Shown here: one piece after another, positions 1 through 3,678 of the stretch
Layout of the letters: each line of letters opens with the position of its first letter
Position numbering within the stretch: position 1 is the stretch's first letter
NCBI GenBank assembly: GCA_017549745.1
Contig: JAFYUA010000181.1
Coordinates: 1 to 6,653 of the forward strand
DNA from: Clostridia bacterium
GTDB lineage: Bacteria > Bacillota > Clostridia > UMGS1810
Length of the DNA: 6,653 nt
Direction: 5' to 3'
Notes under the pieces: model-generated
What the model saw: only the letters and a program-made list of their open reading frames with translations
The model's database searches: none
Told to the model about the DNA's origin: nothing
Translations under genes and position numbers: made by a program

Positions 1-1
1 A

Positions 2-319
2 GCCAAGGCGTGCGAAAAATATGAAGAGCTCAAGCTCCTGCGTCAGGAGCCCATACGCATAAATGCGGCGATATTTACCAAATACAATCAGCTTCGCAAG
101 ATAAAGCTATTGGCATCATCGATGAGTGCACGGGAGATTGCGGCAAAGACGGGGCAAAAAGAATATTTTGTGACCAAGGACACTGCCAAGCTTTCAAAAG
201 TGAGCCTTGATGACCTCGACAAAGTGTTGCACCTTTGCGCCGAGGCAGACCACAGAATAAAGAACGGACTTAGTGACGGTTGGGCGGCACTGGATATAAT
301 TATTGCAAATATGATATAA
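2..319 (+). CDS. holA: DNA polymerase III subunit delta, C-terminal part (5' end outside window)
   Basis: This is the clamp-loader delta subunit, which opens the beta sliding clamp during replisome assembly. The frame is open from base 2 to a TAA at 317-319, giving 105 residues of what is normally a protein of about 340. The visible part matches the helical C-terminal collar domain. It starts with the I-F-x-K-Y-x-Q-L-R-K-I-K-L-L segment, then the A-R-E-I-A-A-K-T-G block (typically 'ia.klg.hpf.v.k'), then a helix with the E-A-D-x-x-I-K-x-G motif (about residues 83-92) characteristic of the delta subunit. A TTG at 110 and an ATG at 122 are internal codons, not starts, because the family pattern runs upstream through the window edge. 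It is followed directly by a terminator. The AAA+ domains cannot be seen here. Confidence 0.85.
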   Translation, partial: AKACEKYEELKLLRQEPIRINAAIFTKYNQLRKIKLLASSMSAREIAAKTGQKEYFVTKDTAKLSKVSLDDLDKVLHLCAEADHRIKNGLSDGWAALDIIIANMI

Positions 320-324
320 CACAA

Positions 325-352
325 AAAGAGCATCGGGCAGCCGATGCTCTTT
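325..352. terminator. Intrinsic terminator after holA, usable on both strands
   Basis: The stem AAAGAGCATCGG/CCGATGCTCTTT (325-336 with 341-352) closes a GCAG loop and starts six bases after the holA stop. On the plus strand the U-tract is short (TTT, then AC). On the minus strand the stem is followed by an uninterrupted TTTTT (327-323 region, then GTG). It could therefore also stop the convergent membrane-protein gene, which has no closer terminator other than the palindrome at 372-454. Confidence 0.85.
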
Positions 353-371
353 ACAATTTGCGAAATTACCG

Positions 372-454
372 CCAATGCTTTTGGATGTTCTCGGAGAAAA
401 CCTCTGCAGGCGAAGCCGAAGCCAGTTTTCGAAGAGAATATCCAAAAGCATTGG
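372..454. repeat. 83-bp imperfect palindrome (long hairpin), possible dispersed repeat
   Basis: The outer arms CCAATGCTTTTGGAT (372-386) and ATCCAAAAGCATTGG (440-454) are perfectly complementary over 15 bp. After a G-T wobble, TTCTC/GAGAA (388-392 with 434-438) pair. A 3x3 mismatch follows, then GAAAAC/GTTTTC (396-401 with 425-430). The centre (402-424) holds a tandem GAAGCC pair and can form a small GGC/GCC hairpin. It lies between the convergent ends of holA and the membrane-protein gene and outside both coding regions. It lacks a U-tract directly after either arm, so it is not a simple terminator. A REP/MITE-like mobile hairpin is possible but cannot be shown from one copy. Confidence 0.7.
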
Positions 455-508
455 TAGGCAGTATGCAGCTAAACAATAATTTATAATATTCTGGCAACAT
501 CCTTTCGG

Positions 509-1009
509 CTATCCCCAAAAGAGTCCGAGATTTGGCGGAGAATATGTCCAGAGTATGAAGCATGCCGCCAAAAGCAGCAGCACCACAAGACCTCTGAAAT
601 TATCTGCCCTGTCACCTGCTGAATCTGCCATGAAAAGGCGGTAGCTTATGTATTGACAAAGGGCGTCTGCAATAGCAAAGCTTGCAATGTCCACCGCAAC
701 AAGCGAAAAGCCTAAAATGCCTGAATATGTGTAGAAAAACACCACTATGAAAGCAATCGCACAAAATATGCTGCACATCTTCACTGCAAAAAAGTCGCAC
801 TCATGCTTGCCATAGGCAAAATATTCTGCCAGCGAAACCCACAGCGCAGGCCAGAAAATCAGCTTTAGATGCTCCCATACGCTTTCATTCACTGCCGAAA
901 AATATCCTACAATGTGATTTTCGCGCGAAAGCTCATAGGCATAGTGCAAAAACACACCCATAGCGAGGATAAACACAAATCCCCATATGTGCCATTTTTT
1001 CAAATTCAT
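509..1009 (-). CDS. Small integral membrane protein, DUF6512-like
   Basis: A 166-residue protein with about five hydrophobic helices (roughly residues 9-25, 45-65, 74-95, 100-124, 138-157), so it sits in the cytoplasmic membrane. The segment F-S-A-V-N-E-S-V-W-E-H-L-K-L-I-F-W-P (about residues 38-55) is the most distinctive part. It matches the conserved N-E-S-x-W-E-H-L-K-L core that I recall for the uncharacterised DUF6512 family. Function is unknown. The start is ATG at 1009 with a modest Shine-Dalgarno GGGTGA (1014-1019) four bases upstream. The gene follows the M23 gene on the same strand but is separated from it by a terminator, and no clear promoter of its own is visible. The C-terminus (P-P-N-L-G-L-F-W-G) stops earlier than I would expect for the family, which I recall continuing some ten residues past this P-P-x-x-x-L-F motif. 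Confidence 0.75.
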   Translation of the reverse strand: MNLKKWHIWGFVFILAMGVFLHYAYELSRENHIVGYFSAVNESVWEHLKLIFWPALWVSLAEYFAYGKHECDFFAVKMCSIFCAIAFIVVFFYTYSGILGFSLVAVDIASFAIADALCQYISYRLFMADSAGDRADNFRGLVVLLLLAACFILWTYSPPNLGLFWG

Positions 1010-1054
1010 ATTATCACCCGATAATATATATGAAAAAATGCGCTTTGATATAAC

Positions 1055-1076
1055 AAAAAGGCGGCCAACAGCCGCC
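1055..1076 (-). terminator. Intrinsic terminator of the M23 peptidase gene
   Basis: GGCGGC (1060-1065) and GCCGCC (1071-1076) form a six-bp GC-only stem with a five-base loop. Read on the minus strand it is followed by TTTTT (1059-1055). It lies 12 bases past the stop codon of the M23 gene, so that gene is probably transcribed alone. Confidence 0.85.
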
Positions 1077-1088
1077 CCTCTGAAAATA

Positions 1089-2384
1089 TTATTTTGTTAT
1101 GCCTCTGAGTGCAAGTGCCGCTTCAAAAAATGGCACATCACATTCTTCCCAGCAGCGTGCATCAGACGGAATGTCGAGATAGCACAGCGGGTCACAACGC
1201 ACACCATCCTGCGAGATGTAAAAATCAAGATGGTTACCCGTGCTGTTGCCTGTGCTGCCCACAGCGCCTATGATGTCACCTGCATTCACATATTGCCCCT
1301 CGGTGACAAAAATCTCATGAAGATGGGAATATTGCGTTTCCAAGCCACCCGAATGGTCAAGCAAGACAAAGTTGCCATAGCCTGCCTTGCCGTTGTCGAA
1401 ATTGCCCTCGCCGCACATCTTTACCACACCGCTGACCGACGCTATCACAGGTGCGCCCTGGTCGGCAGATATGTCTATGGCAGCGTGGCCGTTTTCTCTG
1501 CCTGCATTGGAATGGCACTCGGCATTGTCACACCAGAAGATGGTGGTGATGAGTGATGATGACGGCACTGGCCAAAGCATGTGAACATCACCGTCTACCT
1601 CAGCGCCCTGCGGCTCGATTACCACAAAATCATATGAAAAGCTGTGGCGGTTTTCCTGCTTGTCCACACATGTGATGACAAAGCTTTTGGCTCCGCGAGT
1701 GAGCTTGCCAAAGGTGATGCGCGCATCAATATCGGCAAGGGAGTATGAAGTGGAATTGATGTCATAGGCGGTTTCGTTGATTTCCACGCATTCCGAATTT
1801 GAGTCGATTATCTTCACATTGAGCCTGTCGATGGCAAGCTCAGAGGTGACCGTGCCGCTAAGGATATATGACGCGCCCAGAGTCACGCTCACAGGGGGGG
1901 TGAAATCCGATATGTAAAAACCGCCCGACTGCTGCGGAACTGTTGCAGTGGTCTTTACAATGCGCACACTCGATGTGGCACTGTCCCATGTGACGGTGGC
2001 ATCAAAAAGCTCGGCAATGGCACGAAGCGGAATGAAAATACGGCTGTTGATGATGCGTGGAGCCACATCTATGCGCTCGGCATACATCACTCCGTTTTTG
2101 TTGACGGTGATGGTGAAATTATTTGCCTGAACCCATGCCGAGGTGCTGCTTGATGTGAGAATGACGGTTTTGTTGGCATCGTCCCAGGAATACTCAAATC
2201 CGAGAGAGTCGCTGAGTGCTCTCACGGGCACAAAGGTGAAACCATCGATAAGATACGGGCCTTCTTCAAAAACAACGGGCTCATCGTTGCAATATACCGA
2301 TGCGGCATTGTCTGCATATGCATAAGAAGCAAGTGCCACTGTAATAGTCAGAATAAGACCTAAAACAAAAACTATTTTTTTCAT
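1089..2384 (-). CDS. Exported M23-family (LytM-like) peptidase with copper-amine-oxidase-like N-terminal domain
   Basis: A 431-residue exported protein. Start chosen at ATG 2384 (MKKIVF...), because GGAGGA lies seven bases upstream. An in-frame ATG at 2399 overlaps that Shine-Dalgarno and is rejected. Residues 1-24 form a signal peptide (MKK, hydrophobic core, A-Y-A then D). Residues about 30-143 are two halves of the copper-amine-oxidase-like stalk domain (F-V-P-V-R-A-L-S-D-S-L-G and F-I-P-L-R-A-I-A-E-L-F, each followed by a tryptophan strand). Residues about 155-257 look like a beta-sandwich linker. Residues about 265-405 are an M23 fold: H300-x-x-x-D304, Y-S-H354-L, then S-T-G-N-H385-L-D387-F. 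M23 enzymes cleave peptidoglycan cross-bridges using Zn held by His, Asp and the second His of H-x-H. Here that last ligand is Asp387, so activity is uncertain. Ten cysteines follow the signal peptide, which is unusual for a secreted Firmicutes protein. It has its own promoter and terminator. Confidence 0.88.
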   Translation of the reverse strand: MKKIVFVLGLILTITVALASYAYADNAASVYCNDEPVVFEEGPYLIDGFTFVPVRALSDSLGFEYSWDDANKTVILTSSSTSAWVQANNFTITVNKNGVMYAERIDVAPRIINSRIFIPLRAIAELFDATVTWDSATSSVRIVKTTATVPQQSGGFYISDFTPPVSVTLGASYILSGTVTSELAIDRLNVKIIDSNSECVEINETAYDINSTSYSLADIDARITFGKLTRGAKSFVITCVDKQENRHSFSYDFVVIEPQGAEVDGDVHMLWPVPSSSLITTIFWCDNAECHSNAGRENGHAAIDISADQGAPVIASVSGVVKMCGEGNFDNGKAGYGNFVLLDHSGGLETQYSHLHEIFVTEGQYVNAGDIIGAVGSTGNSTGNHLDFYISQDGVRCDPLCYLDIPSDARCWEECDVPFFEAALALRGITK

Positions 2385-2391
2385 TAAACAG

Positions 2392-2397
2392 TCCTCC
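2392..2397 (-). promoter_or_regulatory. Ribosome binding site deciding the M23 gene start
   Basis: GGAGGA on the minus strand sits seven bases before ATG 2384. It overlaps the alternative upstream ATG (2399-2397), so translation must begin at 2384. Confidence 0.85.
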
Positions 2398-2415
2398 ATT
2401 TTAGTTTGCCTGTAT

Positions 2416-2445
2416 ATTCTAACAGAAGTGTAGCAATTGTGTCAA
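2416..2445 (-). promoter_or_regulatory. Sigma-A promoter of the M23 peptidase gene
   Basis: On the minus strand there is a perfect -35 TTGACA (2445-2440), an 18-bp spacer and TAGAAT (2421-2416) as the -10. The expected start of transcription is near 2409, leaving a leader of about 25 nt containing the Shine-Dalgarno. A second TTGACA (2465-2460) lies exactly 20 bp upstream. It has no -10 at proper spacing (TATAAT follows after only 8 bp), so it may be a protein-binding repeat. Confidence 0.7.
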
Positions 2446-2544
2446 ATTATAGGCTATATTGTCAAATAATCGTAATAATCTGTTCACAATTGCGCCAAAT
2501 AATCAATTTTGTATTATTTTAAGCAAAAAATTATCTATTTGGTG

Positions 2545-2573
2545 TTGACAAATATATGTTTTTGTAGTACAAT
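2545..2573 (+). promoter_or_regulatory. Strong sigma-A promoter driving the predicted small RNA
   Basis: TTGACA (2545-2550), a 17-bp spacer and TACAAT (2568-2573) is an almost ideal vegetative promoter. Transcription should begin near 2580. No protein gene on the plus strand lies between here and the strong terminator at 2638-2692, so the promoter appears to serve a short transcript. Confidence 0.75.
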
Positions 2574-2584
2574 ACATATAGATT

Positions 2585-2594
2585 AATGTACATT
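2585..2594. promoter_or_regulatory. Candidate operator AATGTACATT at the small RNA start
   Basis: A perfect 10-bp palindrome at about +5 to +14 of the predicted small RNA, a position where a bound repressor would block transcription. A related but longer palindrome (3032-3045) lies upstream of the XRE and SLOG genes, which makes the XRE protein a candidate binder. In AT-rich DNA a palindrome this short can occur by chance. Confidence 0.3.
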
Positions 2595-2637
2595 GTTGAA
2601 ATGCAAAACTTTAATCAAAATTTGTTTTTCGTTATTT

Positions 2638-2692
2638 AATAGAACAAGGATGTCAAAATATCTGCAGTTTTGACGTCCTTGTTCTATTTTTG
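2638..2692 (+). terminator. Very long-stem intrinsic terminator of the small RNA
   Basis: Bases 2639-2658 pair with 2668-2687 over 20 bp (one U-G wobble, 2651 with 2675), extendable by 2638-2688. The loop is nine bases (TATCTGCAG), followed by TTTT and G. The U-tract is on the plus strand only. The stem is longer than needed for termination and would be a natural RNase III-type substrate. Confidence 0.8.
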
Positions 2693-2714
2693 TCGGAAAT
2701 ATTTTTTGCAAAAC

Positions 2715-2739
2715 AAAAGAGGCTGTGGCAGCCTCTTTT
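2715..2739. terminator. Terminator of the XRE gene, overlapping its stop codon; bidirectional
   Basis: The stem AAAAGAGGCTG/CAGCCTCTTTT (2715-2725 with 2729-2739) closes a TGG loop. On the minus strand the stem begins inside the TAA stop codon (2741-2739) of the XRE gene and runs into TTTTGTTTTG. On the plus strand CAGCCTC is followed by TTTTT, so it would also stop read-through of the small RNA. Confidence 0.8.
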
Positions 2740-2966
2740 TAGTCTCTGAATTCAAATAATTTTTTGATAGGAATGTTTAATGCATCAGCGATGTCAATTA
2801 ATTTATTTAATGTACATGATGATGAAGCAGTTTCTATCTTTTGCATATATGTGCGACTTATATTACACTTTTCGGCAAGTTGTTCTTGTGTCAACCCTTG
2901 CTCTTTTCTATAATGCAAAATGTTCAAACCTATCGACAACCAAGTATCAAAATATTTTCCATTCAC
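2739..2966 (-). CDS. Small XRE/Cro-CI-type transcriptional regulator
   Basis: A 75-residue single-domain DNA-binding protein made almost entirely of one helix-turn-helix domain. The pattern is L-x-I-L-H-Y-R-K-E-Q-G-L-T-Q-E-Q-L-A-E-K-C-N followed by I-S-R-T-Y-M-Q-K-I-E (recognition helix about residues 36-45), then helices ending P-I-K-K-L-F-E-F. There is no added sensor or dimerisation domain, as in small phage-like repressors and restriction-modification controller proteins. I prefer GTG at 2966 because GAGGTGAT, an eight-base match to the anti-Shine-Dalgarno, lies four to five bases before it. A GTG at 2975 would lie inside that ribosome binding site. The gene is visibly more AT-rich than the M23 gene beside it. 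Targets are unknown. Candidate operators are the palindromes at 2585, 3032 and 3090. It diverges from the SLOG gene across about 170 bp. Confidence 0.85.
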   Translation of the reverse strand: MNGKYFDTWLSIGLNILHYRKEQGLTQEQLAEKCNISRTYMQKIETASSSCTLNKLIDIADALNIPIKKLFEFRD

Positions 2967-2986
2967 TGATATCACCTCTGCATGAT

Positions 2987-3015
2987 ATTATATGTGAATA
3001 TTGTTTTTCAATCTA
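2987..3015 (-). promoter_or_regulatory. Possible promoter of the XRE gene
   Basis: On the minus strand a perfect -10 TATAAT (2992-2987) precedes the GTG start by about 20 bases, giving a short leader containing the Shine-Dalgarno. The -35 is poor at 17-bp spacing (TAGATT). A better-looking TTGTAG lies at 20-bp spacing. The -10 is convincing, the -35 is not, so expression may be weak or need help. Confidence 0.4.
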
Positions 3016-3031
3016 CAAACATTCCTTGCAG

Positions 3032-3045
3032 AAATGTATACATTT
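3032..3045. promoter_or_regulatory. Candidate operator AAATGTATACATTT in the XRE/SLOG divergent region
   Basis: A perfect 14-bp palindrome located four bases upstream of the -35 of the SLOG promoter and about 45 bp upstream of the XRE -10. Its half-site AATGT/ACATT is the same as that of the palindrome at 2585-2594, but with two extra central bases. The location is suitable for an autoregulating XRE protein controlling both divergent genes. Confidence 0.4.
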
Positions 3046-3048
3046 TGT

Positions 3049-3077
3049 TTGCATTTATATATTTTATGTGCTATAAT
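3049..3077 (+). promoter_or_regulatory. Sigma-A promoter (extended -10) of the SLOG gene
   Basis: TTGCAT (3049-3054), a 17-bp spacer and a perfect TATAAT (3072-3077) preceded by TG with one base between (extended -10). The -35 matches only in TTG, which the extended -10 can compensate. The predicted start is near 3084, leaving a leader of about 50 nt. Confidence 0.6.
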
Positions 3078-3089
3078 ACAATCATATTA

Positions 3090-3103
3090 TATGCATATGC
3101 ATA
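3090..3103. promoter_or_regulatory. Palindrome TATGCATATGCATA in the SLOG gene leader
   Basis: A perfect 14-bp palindrome, also readable as a tandem ATGCAT repeat, just downstream of the predicted transcription start of the SLOG gene. Possible repressor site. Chance occurrence in AT-rich DNA is the alternative. Confidence 0.3.
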
Positions 3104-3134
3104 CAAACTATTAAACTTGAGAGGTTGAAAACAT

Positions 3135-3590
3135 ATGGCATCATGCTCATTTTTTGGTCAGGACAAAATGACCGACGAAGAAAAAGAAGATATAAAAAAC
3201 AGGCTCAGACAAAATATTCTCAAGCTGATATATGAAAATGATGTGTCTGAATTTTGGTTTGCCCCATATTCCGACTTTGACCATCTGGCAGCAGAGGTAG
3301 TAAAAGAGCTCAAAGAGGAATTTGGCTCTCTTGTAATGGTGCTCTCACTTCCGCATATATCGCAAGAAAGAAAAAAGCATGTACAAGATAAATACGGGGG
3401 AAGTTTTGACTATATAGACTATGCAGAGCCTGCGCCTGAGGATACACCGCCTCACCTTTTGCTGCTTCAAAGCTATGAGCTCATGATTAAGCGCACCGAT
3501 TTTTTGATGTCGTACTCAAGGATTGGATTTATACAACCCGAAACATTCTATAAAGCGTATAATCCAAATATAAAACTAATACGCATTTAA
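3135..3590 (+). CDS. SLOG/DUF1273-like protein of unknown function
   Basis: A 151-residue soluble protein starting at ATG 3135 after GAGAGGTT about ten bases upstream. It resembles clostridial SLOG-family (YpsA/DUF1273-type) proteins, Rossmann-like folds thought to bind nucleotides or related ligands. Seen here: an opening strand C-S-F-F-G-Q-D (residues 4-10; usually C-x-F-x-G-H-R), a long helix with N-I-L-K-L-I, a strand plus S-D-F-D-H-L-A-A-E-V-V-K-E-L-K (46-60; usually G-x-x-x-F-D-x-x-a), a hydrophobic strand V-M-V-L-S-L-P-H, and M-I-K-R-T-D-F-L-M-S-Y (117-127; usually M-I-x-x-S-D-x-v-i-x-Y). The glycine-rich loop normally after that strand is replaced by S-R-I-G-F-I-Q, so ligand binding may be altered. 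It has its own promoter and no clear terminator of its own before spoIVA. Family assignment is from remembered patterns, not a search. Confidence 0.65.
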   Translation: MASCSFFGQDKMTDEEKEDIKNRLRQNILKLIYENDVSEFWFAPYSDFDHLAAEVVKELKEEFGSLVMVLSLPHISQERKKHVQDKYGGSFDYIDYAEPAPEDTPPHLLLLQSYELMIKRTDFLMSYSRIGFIQPETFYKAYNPNIKLIRI

Positions 3591-3622
3591 AAAGCTACGA
3601 TTTATTAATAAAATCTCCAATG

Positions 3623-3651
3623 TAATAAAACTCCTCCATGTGTCATACAAT
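3623..3651 (+). promoter_or_regulatory. Sigma-E promoter of spoIVA
   Basis: TAATAAA (3623-3629), exactly 14 bp, then CATACAAT (3644-3651), a full match to the sigma-E -10 consensus CATACAnT. The -35 keeps the central ATA of the sigma-E element. spoIVA is a known member of the sigma-E (early mother cell) regulon, which supports the call. Transcription should start near 3657-3659, about 20 nt before the ATG. Confidence 0.8.
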
Positions 3652-3678
3652 GTACAAAAAACACATGGAGGACTTTTT
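3632..3678 (+). promoter_or_regulatory. Inverted repeat masking the spoIVA ribosome binding site; possible terminator/attenuator
   Basis: TCCTCCATGTGT (3632-3643) is perfectly complementary to ACACATGGAGGA (3661-3672), with a 17-base loop that contains the sigma-E -10. The right arm includes the whole spoIVA Shine-Dalgarno GGAGGA (3667-3672), and is followed by CTTTTT right up to the start codon. The left arm lies in the promoter spacer and is not in the sigma-E transcript. Only RNA reading in from the SLOG gene can fold it. In such RNA it would hide the ribosome binding site, and the stem plus U-run could also end transcription of the SLOG gene. Confidence 0.65.

Larger units (their letters stand above)
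2580..2692 (+). ncRNA. Predicted small RNA, about 110 nt
   Basis: Defined by a near-consensus sigma-A promoter ending at 2573 and a very stable terminator ending at 2692. The first ~58 nt are AU-rich and show no stable internal fold, as in many trans-acting small RNAs that end in their own terminator hairpin. The only possible peptide is a 17-codon frame (2586-2639, ATG to TAA). Its ATG would be only about six nt from the start of the RNA and has no Shine-Dalgarno, so I treat the transcript as noncoding. It fills part of the 339-bp protein-free stretch between the M23 and XRE genes and points toward the 3' end of the XRE gene. I do not recognise a known RNA family. Confidence 0.55.

Noticed and set aside
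280..486. A plus-strand 68-codon frame spanning the end of holA, its terminator and the palindrome
   Set aside because: It would be translated through a transcription terminator, overlaps holA in another frame and owes its composition to the inverted repeat.
987..1556. A long plus-strand open frame (189 codons) across the 3' half of the M23 gene
   Set aside because: It is the antisense of a well-supported M23 domain, starts inside the membrane-protein gene, runs through that gene's upstream region and a terminator, and has no recognisable domain.
2441..2504. CRISPR-like array from the repeated CAAAT-type motifs
   Set aside because: Repeats are about 10 bp, imperfect, unevenly spaced and only three in number.
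2973..2975. GTG at 2975 as the XRE gene start
   Set aside because: It falls inside the strong GAGGTGAT ribosome binding site that is well spaced for the GTG at 2966.
2739..3590. Toxin-antitoxin pair formed by the XRE and SLOG genes
   Set aside because: The two genes are divergent, not in one operon, and the SLOG-like protein shows no known toxin motif.
3640..3678. Upstream ATG giving a 13-residue longer SpoIVA
   Set aside because: It lies upstream of the predicted sigma-E transcription start and inside the promoter spacer, and lacks a Shine-Dalgarno. The family N-terminus and GGAGGA support 3679.
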